Origin: Luteolibacter arcticus
GTDB lineage: Bacteria > Verrucomicrobiota > Verrucomicrobiia > Verrucomicrobiales > Akkermansiaceae
Length of the DNA: 64,000 bases
NCBI RefSeq assembly: GCF_025950235.1
Contig: NZ_JAPDDT010000001.1
Span: 682,001-746,000, forward strand
Direction: 5' to 3'
Both the position numbers and the translations under genes were made by a program. Below are positions 1 through 9,472 of this stretch, in pieces (position 1 is the first letter of the stretch; every line of letters starts with the position of its first letter). The notes under the pieces are model-generated. The model ran no database searches and was not told the DNA's origin. It saw only the letters and a list, made by a program, of their open reading frames with translations.

Positions 1-322
1 GCCCGAAATGGTCGCGGACGAACGGAAGGAGCGGCTCGACGAGCAGTCCGACGCGCCACGCCGGGGCTTCCGGTGCCGGTCGGTCGGGCTGTGGGTGCTG
101 GTGTTCGCGTTCGCGTTCTTGCGGAGCTTCCGGCTCGATCAGCAGGGCCTTGTCGCTGCGGTCTGCCAGCAATTTGCGCAGTTCCTCTTCGGTCGCTCCT
201 TCACGGTGCATCTTGTCGAAGAGTTCATGAAGGTCCTGTCCCGGACCTGATGGATCCACCTGGGCGGACAGGGGGGCAACGGAAAGAAAGGGGAGGGCGA
301 GAAATGCGAGGGTCGTTTTCAT
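1..322 (-). CDS. Partial secreted protein of unknown function (C-terminus outside window)
   Basis: The frame starts with ATG at 322 and stays open to the window edge, so about 107 residues are visible and the end is missing. The first 20 residues (MKTTLAFLALPFLSVAPLSA) form a standard Sec signal peptide. The mature part is charged (LHELFDKMHREGATEEELRK, then Glu/Pro/His-rich), and an HxxGATEEELRKLL-type helix suggests a short helical region. No family is recognised. Gene 396-716 follows the same pattern (short, secreted, same strand), so the two may be co-transcribed. This start was chosen because it begins the signal peptide and has GGGATGGA just upstream. Membership in a named family is not claimed. 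Confidence 0.6.
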   Translation of the reverse strand, partial: MKTTLAFLALPFLSVAPLSAQVDPSGPGQDLHELFDKMHREGATEEELRKLLADRSDKALLIEPEAPQEREREHQHPQPDRPAPEAPAWRVGLLVEPLLPFVRDHFG

Positions 323-395
323 GGGTCCATCCCGAAAGCGTTGCCAGACAAGGGGCTTTGTCTTTCGCCGCGAGACATTTCCAGTAGAGCGGCAG

Positions 396-716
396 CTAGG
401 GGCTCGAAGGTTCGGCTCCCTTGGGGGGACTTTGCTGCTTTTGGGGCTGTGGTTTCGGCGACCTGCTGTCCCGCCAGGCCCGCTGCAATCGAAGCACCGC
501 GGTTCTTCCGTAGGTGCGGCCCTCGGGATAGCCTCGACGCCGGGTCCAGCGCATGGTGTCCGCGCACCCGGGGGTCCCGGAAATCTCCGCCACCCTCGGA
601 TCTGGAGCTATTCCCACTTCAGGAGCTTTGGCTTGTCGGCCAAGATCTCCACCTTCGGCGAAGGCCGGTAATCCTGAAGCGAGCGACAGAAGGGCCAAAG
701 CGAGGGAAGTTCTCAT
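396..716 (-). CDS. Small secreted protein of unknown function
   Basis: This encodes 106 residues beginning with a convincing signal peptide (MRTSLALALLSLASGLPAFA, cleavage near residue 20). The rest is low-complexity, Arg- and Pro-rich, with no recognisable domain. A longer frame begins at 764, but starting at 716 puts the signal peptide at the N-terminus. It lies about 75 bases upstream of the next secreted protein on the same strand. The C-terminal half (many Arg, Ser, Pro) looks like out-of-frame GC-rich DNA. The gene may therefore be a decayed or frameshifted copy of something longer. Confidence 0.4.
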   Translation of the reverse strand: MRTSLALALLSLASGLPAFAEGGDLGRQAKAPEVGIAPDPRVAEISGTPGCADTMRWTRRRGYPEGRTYGRTAVLRLQRAWRDSRSPKPQPQKQQSPPKGAEPSSP

Positions 717-823
717 GAAGCTAATGAAGGAAACGATCTTAGCTCCCTGATCCTTGGCATTCATTGACCATTGCCCGGGATTTCCCGCTTCCGCCGGGCG
801 AACTTGGCTGCCACGAATGCTTC

Positions 824-1732
824 ATGCGCGCGATCGTTTGTTTTATCTTCCTTGGCTTGCCGGTCGGGGCTGCTCCCACCGATGAGGAGTTGTTGGCTTT
901 CGTCAAAAAGCGCGCGGCTTTGGAGCGGGTGACGCCGCAGGCCTTTGACATGTCCAAGGCGGTCGCCGCCCGCTGCAGCATCGACGCCGTCTTGCTGCCA
1001 TCCAACCCTCACGCCGCCGCGAAATCCCACGTGTTTGCCAACGATCCGGCCGCGCTGCCGATCTTCGATCCGTGGGGCAAGTTTCCCGAAGGCAGCCTGA
1101 TCGTGAAAGAGAAGCTCGGCGCCGCCGACGGCAAGACGCAGCTCTTCACCGGCATGTGGAAGCGCGAGAAGGGCTACTTCCCGGAATGCGGCGACTGGGA
1201 ATTCTTCACGGTGGATGGTGCGGCGACGAAGCTCGTCGAGCGGGGCAAACTCGCCCAATGCGCCTCTTGTCACGAACGTTACGTCCAAGGAGATTACGTC
1301 TCGAAAATTTATGCCTCCGCCGCGCAGCTCAGCGGGGGCCGGATCGTGCTACATGCCAGCAAGGCGCAGGTCCATGGCAAGAAGCTCCAATACGAGCCGC
1401 AGGAGAAGAAGAACACGCTGGGCTTTTGGGTCGATGCAGCCGACCACGCCTCATGGTCGTTCGACGTGACTCGTCCCGGCCGCTTCGAGGTCCACGTGTG
1501 GCAAGGCTGCGGCAAGGGCAGCGGTGGCAGCGAAGTGGAAATCTCCGCCGCGGGTCAAGGCGTCCGCTTCACGGTGGAGGACACCGGACATTTCCAGAAC
1601 TTCAAAGAGCGCCAGGTCGGCACCTTGTCCTTTGAGAAGGCTGGTCCGCAGAAACTTGAAGTCCGTGCGCTTTCCAAGCCCGGGGCGGCGGTGATGGATC
1701 TTCGCCAGATGGTATTGGTGCCGGTTCCGTGA
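824..1732 (+). CDS. Secreted cytochrome P460-like haem protein with C-terminal beta-sandwich domain
   Basis: This is about 302 residues. The start at 824 puts a signal peptide (MRAIVCFIFLGLPVGAAP) at the N-terminus; an upstream ATG at 764 only adds 20 unlikely residues. Residues about 30-170 resemble cytochrome P460 (the pattern FDPWGKFPEGSLIVKEK, then a region with TGMWKREKGYFPECGDWEFF) and end in the c-type haem motif CASCH. Residues about 185-300 form a separate beta-rich domain (WVDAADHASWSFDVTRPG, FEVHVWQGCGKGSGG) like the DUF5077 modules attached to verrucomicrobial and planctomycete enzymes. Role inferred: periplasmic haem redox protein. It converges on the alkB-like gene. Confidence 0.72.
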   Translation: MRAIVCFIFLGLPVGAAPTDEELLAFVKKRAALERVTPQAFDMSKAVAARCSIDAVLLPSNPHAAAKSHVFANDPAALPIFDPWGKFPEGSLIVKEKLGAADGKTQLFTGMWKREKGYFPECGDWEFFTVDGAATKLVERGKLAQCASCHERYVQGDYVSKIYASAAQLSGGRIVLHASKAQVHGKKLQYEPQEKKNTLGFWVDAADHASWSFDVTRPGRFEVHVWQGCGKGSGGSEVEISAAGQGVRFTVEDTGHFQNFKERQVGTLSFEKAGPQKLEVRALSKPGAAVMDLRQMVLVPVP

Positions 1733-1735
1733 AGC

Positions 1736-2311
1736 TCAAACAAGCATCGTCCGGAAGGTCAGGTTGATCCGCGGTTCCTTGATCTTGGCCGACTTCGGCA
1801 AGGCGTGCTTCCAGTGGTCCTGCGTCTCGTCTTTCATGACCAGCAGGCCGCCGTTCTCCAGTCGCAGCGATACGGTTTCTCCATCACGCTTGTGACGAAA
1901 CGAAAATGCACGCTCTGCACCCAAGCTGAGCGAGGCGATGCCAGCGTGCTTGAGCAACGCTTTCTCGTCATCGCTGTGCCAGCTCATTCCTTCGCCGCCG
2001 TGGTGGTAAAGGTTCGCGAGGCAGGAGTTGAAGGAGAGGCCGGTGATCTCCTCGACCCGGACCTTCAACTCAGCCAGTTCCGGTGTCCATGCGGCGGCCT
2101 GCTTCACACTGCCCGAATAGCGATACGGGATACCGGCATCGGCGAACCACGCGACCTCGCGTGCGGTCACGACGCGTTTGCCAAACATCACCACCTCGTC
2201 ATGCCGCCACGGCAAAGTGGAACTCAGACGTTCATAGTAGTTCCGCGCGGTGGACTCGTTGAAGATCCGGCCGAAATAGATGGCGGTGCCGTCCCGGGGA
2301 AGCAGGTTCAT
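1736..2311 (-). CDS. AlkB-like 2-oxoglutarate/Fe(II) dioxygenase (alkylated nucleic acid repair)
   Basis: This is 191 residues, the size of compact AlkB/ALKBH2-like proteins. The Fe(II) ligands are visible as H-x-D in SWHSDDE and a distal His in DHWKHALP. The 2-oxoglutarate-binding arginines lie in RINLTFR near the C-terminus. The family oxidatively removes methyl groups from 1-methyladenine and 3-methylcytosine in DNA or RNA. The ATG at 2311 overlaps the stop of the upstream ada-like gene by four bases (ATGA), so the two are almost certainly translationally coupled. The same frame runs upstream to 2587 inside ada without coding logic, so the shorter start is preferred. Confidence 0.88.
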   Translation of the reverse strand: MNLLPRDGTAIYFGRIFNESTARNYYERLSSTLPWRHDEVVMFGKRVVTAREVAWFADAGIPYRYSGSVKQAAAWTPELAELKVRVEEITGLSFNSCLANLYHHGGEGMSWHSDDEKALLKHAGIASLSLGAERAFSFRHKRDGETVSLRLENGGLLVMKDETQDHWKHALPKSAKIKEPRINLTFRTMLV

Positions 2312-3153
2312 CGCTTGGCCTCCCGATCCAGCAGCGCGCGTTTCCGTTCCACACCCCAGCGGTAGCCGGAGAGCCCGCCATCGGTGCGCACCACCCGGTG
2401 GCAGGGAATAGCCACGGCGATCTTGTTGGCGGCGCAGGCACCGGCGACCGCGCGCACGGCCTTGAGCTCGCCGAGCTTTTCCGCGATCTCGGCATAGGTC
2501 GCCCTGTGGCCCGGCGGAATCTCCTGCAAGGCCTTCCACACCCGGAGTTGGAAGCTGGTACCACGAATGTCCAAGGGCAGCTTCCATGGTTCTCCCGGGC
2601 GCTCCATGTGCCCGGCCACTTGCGCCACCATGCGCTCGAAGTCGCGGTCCCCGCCGACCAGTTCTGCCTTCGGGAAACGCCGCTGAAGGTCTTCTAACAG
2701 ATCCTGCGGGTCATCGCCGAGAAGGATCGCGCACACCCCGGCATCCGTGGAGGCGACAAGCAGGCCCCCGAGTGATGATTGGCCAATCGCAAAGCGGATC
2801 GTCTCACCTTTGCCGCCCTTGCGGTAGGCCTTCGCGTTCATGCCTAGCAGGCGCTTCGACTCCGCGTAGAAGCGACCGTTGGATTCGAAGCCAGCCTCGT
2901 AGATCGCCTCGGTCACGCTGCGCGCTTTCGGGAGTTCTTTTTGTACCCGGCGCGCCCTATGCGCGGTTGCCCAGGCCTTAGGGCTCAGGCCGGTGACCTT
3001 CTTGAAAACGCGCTGGAAATGGAAGGGGCTCAAGCCGGCCTCGCCAGCCAAGGTCTCCAAGTTCGGCGTGATATCCGCCTCCTCGATGCGGCGGCAGGCC
3101 CGCGCGACGAGCGCAGCGTGATCGTGATCGGGTGCAGCGGGCGCGGATTTCAT
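2308..3153 (-). CDS. Ada-like AraC-type regulator / O6-methylguanine-DNA methyltransferase
   Basis: This is 281 residues. Residues about 10-105 are an AraC-type double helix-turn-helix (LAGEAGLSPFHFQRVFKKV, then SVTEAIYEAGFESNGRFYAE). Residues about 115-280 are the suicide methyltransferase with the active-site motif PCHRVV and the downstream GLSGYRWG. It lacks the N-terminal zinc/phosphotriester domain of E. coli Ada, whose Cys38 methylation switches Ada into an activator. It therefore probably repairs O6-methylguanine and may regulate by another signal. It forms an overlapping operon with the alkB-like dioxygenase, the classical adaptive-response pairing. Confidence 0.88.
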   Translation of the reverse strand: MKSAPAAPDHDHAALVARACRRIEEADITPNLETLAGEAGLSPFHFQRVFKKVTGLSPKAWATAHRARRVQKELPKARSVTEAIYEAGFESNGRFYAESKRLLGMNAKAYRKGGKGETIRFAIGQSSLGGLLVASTDAGVCAILLGDDPQDLLEDLQRRFPKAELVGGDRDFERMVAQVAGHMERPGEPWKLPLDIRGTSFQLRVWKALQEIPPGHRATYAEIAEKLGELKAVRAVAGACAANKIAVAIPCHRVVRTDGGLSGYRWGVERKRALLDREAKR

Positions 3154-3211
3154 GCCGACACCCTAGCGCGAGACGGGCGGGGAAAAACTCCGTTTCTTGC
3201 GAACGTCGATT

Positions 3212-3538
3212 TCAAGCTGCCAGGGGATGCTCGTGCGGCAAAAGAGCATCGTCCACCTGGGAAATGACCCGAATCGGCACCTCCGGATAAGTCTCTCTCA
3301 AGCGCCGGACCAATTCCGTTTCGCCAAACGCAACGACGGCTTCCAGATGACCAAATGCAGGGAACAGCGCACCGTCATGCGGAAGGAAACGGACGCCCCG
3401 TTCGTTATCCTCGCGGAACCCGCAGCCGGGGCAGAGAAGATAGACGTAGCGGTCTCTCATCCACTGGTTGCAGAGGGCTTCCACCCACGGTGAAGGCTCG
3501 CTGCCGGAGGGATTGATCACGAGAAGATTCGGCTTCAT
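3212..3538 (-). CDS. Hypothetical cytosolic protein with a CPGCG motif
   Basis: This is 108 residues with no signal peptide or membrane segment. The visible features are a short Cys motif (LLCPGCGFRED, about residues 35-45) and an alternating hydrophobic/charged pattern compatible with an alpha/beta fold (MKPNLLVINPSGSEPSPWVE; LEAVVAFGETELVRRLRE). One CPGC pair is not a full zinc ribbon. It lies upstream of and on the same strand as ada, with a gap of about 60 bases, and could share its transcript. Family and function are not recognised. Confidence 0.6.
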   Translation of the reverse strand: MKPNLLVINPSGSEPSPWVEALCNQWMRDRYVYLLCPGCGFREDNERGVRFLPHDGALFPAFGHLEAVVAFGETELVRRLRETYPEVPIRVISQVDDALLPHEHPLAA

Positions 3539-3738
3539 GGCGGGTGCTGGTAATGCAGGGTGTAGATTCTGGTCTGCTCCCCTTATGGCATCGCGCGTGC
3601 CAGCGACCGCGCCTTGATCTTTCGAGGAATCCGCCGTCTTTCACGGCCATGGATCATGCAAGGTCCATCCTAACAACTGCACTTTGCAGCGTGGTCGGAG
3701 CGAGCGGGGGCCAAGCGACCCCCTCTGATCCTCGCGCC

Positions 3739-4413
3739 TCAGCCCTCTAACATCGCATCCAGCTTCTGCATTTCGCTTACCTGCCACTTCATCGCACCGA
3801 CCTGCTCGGTAGCCTCGTGGATTTCCAGCGGTGTGGCACCGAGCGTCAGTTGGGCGAGTTGGTGACGGGTGGTCTCGGCATTGGCGGCGAGTTCCTCAAG
3901 CTGCTGCGTCACGCCTTCGATCCGCTCGCGGACTGCCTCCGGCTTGACCTTGGCACGGGTTACCAGCGCGAGTTTCTGGCAAAGCGGCCACAGCGACGAC
4001 AATGACTCCTGGGTGCGCCGACCGATTTCCTCGCGCAGTTCCGCAGGCAAGTGCGGGTTGGCGGGATCGGTGGCGGCATCCTGCAGGGCGAGCAGTTCCC
4101 TGACCGCGGCGATGACGCGGGCTTTGATCGTTTCGCCCGGGAAGGGGACCTTGAAGCGCAGCGCGCTAATCAACTGGTCCGCATCGCCGCCGTCCTGCAG
4201 CAGCCTCAGCGCGGCGGCGTAGTCGTGATCTTCGATCGCCGTCTGGGCCCGGCCGGATTTCGAAAGGAAGCGATAGCCCAGCCACGCGAGCAAGCCGATG
4301 ACTACGGCGAGCGCGACGAGTGCCAGCGAGATCCGCCAGAAGTAAAACGCGGCGGCCAACACGGAGAGGCCGATCAGCCATCCAACGGGGCTGCCCGAAG
4401 AGTCTTGGGACAT
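3739..4413 (-). CDS. Two-TM membrane protein with cytoplasmic helical domain
   Basis: This is 224 residues. The start at MSQDSSGSP is preferred over 4470 because the upstream 19 residues are non-conserved in character. Two closely spaced hydrophobic helices occur at about residues 9-26 and 28-46 (WLIGLSVLAAAFYFW; LALVALAVVIGLLAWLGY). They are followed by a long, largely helical and charged domain containing heptad-like stretches (EAVRERIEGVTQQLEELAANAE), probably a coiled coil. No catalytic motif is visible. It is a single gene with a terminator hairpin (4481-4510) on its upstream side that serves the opposing region. Function unknown. Confidence 0.65.
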   Translation of the reverse strand: MSQDSSGSPVGWLIGLSVLAAAFYFWRISLALVALAVVIGLLAWLGYRFLSKSGRAQTAIEDHDYAAALRLLQDGGDADQLISALRFKVPFPGETIKARVIAAVRELLALQDAATDPANPHLPAELREEIGRRTQESLSSLWPLCQKLALVTRAKVKPEAVRERIEGVTQQLEELAANAETTRHQLAQLTLGATPLEIHEATEQVGAMKWQVSEMQKLDAMLEG

Positions 4414-4480
4414 GATGCACGGGTAGCATCGCCCTGTGGAGTCTCGCGGCAAGGTGGAAAACTCCCACATCTTGTAAAGG

Positions 4481-4510
4481 AAGGCCCGGCGGATCGCTCC
4501 GCCGGGCCTT
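4481..4510. terminator. Strong GC hairpin between two leftward genes
   Basis: AAGGCCCGGCGG and CCGCCGGGCCTT form a perfect 12-bp stem with a 6-nt loop. It lies just downstream of the leftward beta-strand-repeat gene (ends 4546). On that strand it looks like a rho-independent terminator, although the T-run is short. Confidence 0.75.
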
Positions 4511-4545
4511 CAGATTTCAAGTTTTAGAACGTCTTCGTCGCGGTG

Positions 4546-7500
4546 TCACTCGCTCGCGCTGGCACGCAGGAAGGCCTTCGTGTGAGCCGAGGTGGGGCCA
4601 TTGATCCGGAACGAGCGGTATTCCCAAGCCGCCGAACTCAGCCCCGCGGCCGGCAGCGTGATGCCCGGTGCGCCGGTGACTTCGGTCAAGGGGAGCGTCC
4701 ACGCCGAGAGATTGATGCTGCCTTGCACCCGGTAGATCACATCGTCGATCTCGGCGGAAACCAGGCCATTGGCATCCGCGGTGAAGGTGCCGGCTCCGGT
4801 GCGGATGGGAATGGTGATCACGAGCGCGTTTTCACCACCGAGGGTGAAGGGCTTTACCTGGACCTTGCCACTGGCCGTGCCCGAGGAGGGATTGCCGTCG
4901 AAGGCAAACTCCGCGAGGTTGTCGAGACCGTCGCTGTCGGCGTCATCGGTCGAGCCGCGCTTGCCGGGATCGCTGATTTGTCCGGCCCACAGCTCGAAGG
5001 GCGTGGCGCCGGTCCATTCGGGATCGACCTCGATGATGCCGGAGCCCGTGATTTCGGGCAGGCCGATGACGCCGGGCTCGGTGGTTCCATCCGGACCGTA
5101 ACGACCGGCCGATTTCGACAGGCCGCCGACGATGAAGGTCTTCACGACATTGACGGTGCCCGCCGTGGCGAAGCCGAGGTCCAGGAAGGCATCTTCGCCC
5201 ACTTCCAGCGTTGCCCCGCTGTAGAGGGTCGGGTGGGTCAGGCGCAGCGCTCCTTCCGCGACCGTGGTGTTGCCCTGATAGGCATTCGAATCGGAGGAAA
5301 GGATGAGCGTGCCCTCGCCTTGCTTCACCAGCGCGCCATTGGTCAGGTTGACGCCCAGATTGAAGCTTCCGAAGCCGTTCACCCGGATCGTGCGGGCACT
5401 GCCGCCGAGGTCGATGAAGTTGGCGCATTCACGCGGGTCACCGTGGTGCTGCTGTCGCCGGACTTCACGAATTCGCCGGCATTGGCGAAGCGGATGCCGC
5501 TGGCGCTGTTGCCGTAGGTGAAGGTTGCGGCATTCGCGATGGAGAGGCCGCCGCCGTCGAGGGTGAGGATGGAGACGCCGGAGCCGCCGAGCTTCAGTTC
5601 GCCGCCGTTCGCTCCGAAATTCAGGCCTGCGATGGTTTCGTTCGTGCTGGAGGCAGTTTCGAGCGTGGCGGTGGCGTTGCTGATCATGGTGTTGGCCGTG
5701 ATCACGGTGCTGTTGCCAAGCTGTTCACTCGCCGCGAGCCGGAGGTGACCGCCATTGATGGCGACCGGGCCGGTGATGGTGTTGTCGCCGGAGACCGGAT
5801 TGAGCAGGGTGACACGGCTGATATTGGCCCCGGAGATGGCACGCCCGCTCACCGTGAAACCACCCGTACCGGTGAGCTTCGAGGCGATGCGGAGACCTTG
5901 CTCAGAGGTGCCAACGTGTCCTTCATGCAAGACCGCGGCGGGCTGCAGGGAGAGCGTGCCGCCGGTGACCAGCGTCGCAGAGGCCGTCGCCGCCCCCATG
6001 CGCTTGATGCCTGCCACCGAGAGGGGGGCGGGGGAATCGACCGTCACCGTGTAAGCACCCACGGCCAGGATGCCGGTCGCGGAACCATTATTGACCCATG
6101 GCAAATGGGCGACCGCCCCTTGGTCCCAGTTGAGCAAGGTGGTATTCCACGTGCCTGCCGCGACGGCAGCGGCTCCATCGCCATTGGTGAGGATGTCGGC
6201 GGCGGTGCCGTCGAAGTACATCACTTGGGGGAAGGCAGTCGACTCTGCACTCTGCTCAAGCACGATGCGCTTGTTAGGAACATCGTGCCGCACCCGATAG
6301 CCAGCGGGCACACCTGTGATCGAGTTGAACGTGCCGGACAAGGTGCCGATGTATTCGAGCAGCGTGTAGGAACTTTGGGTCGCGCCACTACCAAAAGGGG
6401 CGACTGCGATCTCCGCGATCTTCGCCGGACTGAGAACGATGTCGCCGTTGACGACGAGCTTGTCGGCGCTGGTACCATCGACTTCCAATTGAATCGAGCC
6501 ACTCGCAGCAGAGGGAATGTGCAAACCGCCGGTGGTGAAGGTGCCGGTAGTGAGTGCTCCGTCGCCAGGAGCAACAACGGCACGGGCGGCCGCCACGCTT
6601 CCGGTGCCAAGGAATACCACGCCAGCCACCGAACCGGTGCCACCCAGCGTGGCGCTGGCACTCACGGAGACAGAGCCCTCGCCGAGCCCTTGGCCGCTGG
6701 CATTGTTCAGCAGCAGTGTTCCAGCACTCACGGTGCCGACAGTGCTTCCGGGTCTGGAGAAGTCAGCAGGGACGGTGCGTCTCACGGTGCCACTGCCGGT
6801 CTTCTGGAAGGTGCCGGTGCCGGCGATGCCAGCATTGTAGGCAAAGCTGTCGGAGCGATTGAGGATGAGAGTGCCGGCAGAACCAAGATCCACAGGCGAA
6901 TCAGCACCGAGGTCGTCTTTGAACGATCCGGTGGTGCCGCCGCTGCCGAGTTGAACCACGGCGTCACCGGAGCAGAGAAGTTCTCCGTCGAGGGTATTGT
7001 CCGCGGTGAAGATCACCGTGGAGCCGGCTTGGCCGGGGGTTCGGTGGACGACCACGTCGGCAGGCGCATCAAGTGTCGAGCTGATGGTGAGTGGCTGGGT
7101 GTTGTTCGTCGAGAACGTCGGCGTGCCCGTGAGGGTAATGGGGCCGGAGAATGTGATCGGTGAGCTGGCGTTGGTCAGGGTGCCGCCTTCGCCGATTTCC
7201 ACCGGCACGGTAAAGGTCCCCGTGGTCCAACTTCGGGCCGCCGCTCCAGCGTCGATGGTGAGTTTGTTCCCGAAGGCCGTGGTGCTATAGCCGACGAGAA
7301 TCCCCTCGCTAACACGGACATTCACACCGGAATTTGTACCGGCGAGATGCAGCGTGCCCGCGCCGGTCTTGGTGAGCGTGCGGACTGTGGCGGACGAGCT
7401 GGTGACCGATCCACTGACGAACCCGGTGGAGCCGAACCCGAGGTCGAGATTCACTCCCACGGGCACGCCGACCGAGGCATCGCTGGTGAGAGCAAGGTGC

Positions 7501-8165
7501 TGGATGCCGGTCTTGCCACGGCCAACAAAGGCGAGGTTTCCCGATGAACTGGAAGTGATCGCGCCGGCAAAGATGCCAGGCTCGACCTCGATGCCGTTGC
7601 CCGCGACTTCTGCCGAGTAGTAACGCCGCGAACCTGCGGTGGCGTGCACGGCCCCGCCTTGTCCATTGAAGTCGAGGGTCGCTCCCGATGCGACTTTGAT
7701 CGCGTTGTTCATGGCACCCAAGGCGTAGGATGTGCTCTCGATCAGGTTCTGGCTGCTGAGCGCCAGCTTGCCGCTGCTCACTTGGATTTCCCCGGTAAAG
7801 CTGTTGTCCCCGCCGAGGGTAAGGAAGGAGCTGCCTGTTTTCGCGATGACGACACCGGTGCCGTCCAACTTGCCGGTTCCATCAAGAGCATAGTCGGTAA
7901 AGCCGGTGGACGAGAATGTCAGCTTGGCCGGGCTAAAGGTGCCGTTGAGCGCCACGTCGAAGGCACTGGCACCGTCCGGGAAAACCAGTTCGTCACCATC
8001 GGCGGGCGTGCCGGGAGTCCAGTTCGCGGGGGTGCTGAAGTTCATGTCCGCACCTCCGCCGGTCCACGTGACCGTGGCCGCAGGGGAGGAGAGAATACCG
8101 AGGGCGGTGCTGCCGAGCAACCAGCGACGGGTGAAGAAGGAGCGCTTGAGCCGTGTGATGTTCAT
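4546..8165 (-). pseudogene. Autotransporter-associated beta-strand-repeat protein, interrupted by a frameshift
   Basis: Two adjoining frames together encode one protein of about 1200 residues. The upstream part (8165 down to 5379) has an export signal (RRWLLGSTALGILSSPAA) and many 12-30-residue repeats of the type GTLILSGxNTYTGxTTVxxG. The downstream part (ends 4546) resumes the same repeats and finishes with the module DADSDGLDNLAEFAFDGNP. The frame is lost near 5417-5426: reading goes from VTRVNA into an unrelated tail and stops at 5379, whereas shifting one base gives NFIDLGGSARTIRVNG. This is either a real inactivating frameshift, phase variation or a sequencing error; no homopolymer is evident there. 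The family forms secreted or surface beta-helices. A GntR-type regulator is divergently transcribed. Confidence 0.8.
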
Positions 8166-8334
8166 GATGCGTCGATGTCAGGAGGCGGTAGGCGAGCCGA
8201 ACCCGAGGCCCGCCATTCAAGCCTCAGGGAAGACCAAATCGACGGCGGCGCGGCGAGTCCGGCGGCGCGGACAATCTGCATTGGTCGCCATGGCAGTTTG
8301 ACATCGGGTCGCACGCCTGTATTGCTCGGCTTCC

Positions 8335-9414
8335 ATGGAATCGCTGCGCCGGATCACCTTGGCCGATCAAACGGAAGCCGCCTTGCGCGAGGCGATCCGT
8401 GATGGACGGTTCGGCGAGCGTTTGCCGGGCTTCCGGCCATTGGCGAAAGCGCTCTCCGTGAATCCTGTCACCGTCGCTGAAGCGGTGGCCCGCTTGGTCG
8501 AGGACGGGACGCTGCTGTCGGATGGGCCGCGGAAAAAGTTCCGCATCCCGCAAGCAGGCCGCGGCGCAAAGCAGACGGCGCGCCGCAAGGTGCTCTACCT
8601 CACCGCCGAGCCGCTCCATGAAATGAGGACGGTGGCGCTGGAGATCCTTTCTCAGCTTCTGTTAGAGCGGCCCGAGTGGGACGTGAGGCACCGAACGACG
8701 GGTCATGGCAACGACGCCAGGCCGGACAGGCGGCGCTGGGACGGCTTGCTGAAGTCAGAGGAGGCCCGCCATCTGGTGGTCTTCGGCGGTCGCCCGGACA
8801 TCGCAAAATGGTCGCTCGACCGCGGGGTGCCAGCCTATTTCCTGGGGGGCGATACCGGCCGGCTCGCGGTCCCGATGCTCGGCGTGAATGCCGCGGATAT
8901 GCTCTCGCAGGTGATGGGAAAGCTCATGGACCTGGGACACAGCCGGATCTGCCAGCTCATGTGCGGCCTGCCGGAGGGCTTCTGCCAGCGCCAGCGCAAC
9001 TCCATGGCGGAGTGTCTCGAAGAACGCGGCCTGCCCTTCGTGCCAAACTACCACGCCCCGATCATCCCTCGCTCCGATCCGGAAGACCTTGCCGCCGCAC
9101 TGGCGAGAGTGATCAAGGTCCGTCCGCCCACCGCGCTGGTGCTGTTCGATTGGGAGCACTTCATCATCGCCTCATGCGTCTTGCGAGACCATGGCCTGCG
9201 GATTCCCAAGGACATCTCGATCGCAATGCTCTCCCAAGACCGGATGATGGAGTGGCACCTGCCGCGGATCGCTCATTTTAAATATCCCGTGGTGCAGGTG
9301 GCCCGCACCTTGACAAAGTGGATCGAGACGCCGCCGGAGAATCTGCACATGCACGTTTCGCTGCCGCTGGAATTGATGGAGGCGGAAAGCCTTGCCCGCG
9401 CGCCGGAGAGTTGA
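8335..9414 (+). CDS. GntR-type winged-helix regulator with LacI-type sugar-sensor domain
   Basis: This is 359 residues. Residues about 5-70 are a GntR winged helix (ALREAIRDGRFGERLPGFRP, LAKALSVNPVTVAEAVARLV). Residues about 85-350 are a periplasmic-binding-protein-like effector domain of the LacI/PurR kind (VNAADMLSQVMGKLMDLGHS, RVIKVRPPTALVLFDW, IPKDISIAMLSQD). Such GntR-LacI chimeras usually repress carbohydrate genes. It is divergent from the beta-strand-repeat gene, with 170 bases between them that must hold both promoters. Control of that secreted protein is therefore plausible (inference). No operator was identified with confidence. Confidence 0.85.
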   Translation: MESLRRITLADQTEAALREAIRDGRFGERLPGFRPLAKALSVNPVTVAEAVARLVEDGTLLSDGPRKKFRIPQAGRGAKQTARRKVLYLTAEPLHEMRTVALEILSQLLLERPEWDVRHRTTGHGNDARPDRRRWDGLLKSEEARHLVVFGGRPDIAKWSLDRGVPAYFLGGDTGRLAVPMLGVNAADMLSQVMGKLMDLGHSRICQLMCGLPEGFCQRQRNSMAECLEERGLPFVPNYHAPIIPRSDPEDLAAALARVIKVRPPTALVLFDWEHFIIASCVLRDHGLRIPKDISIAMLSQDRMMEWHLPRIAHFKYPVVQVARTLTKWIETPPENLHMHVSLPLELMEAESLARAPES

Positions 9415-9472
9415 TCCCGGCCGCAAGATCAGGCATCATGACAGCCATGCTGAGTCTGGGACCGACGCGACC

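Noticed and set aside
5745..7163. 472-residue plus-strand frame
   Set aside because: Antisense shadow of the beta-strand-repeat gene.
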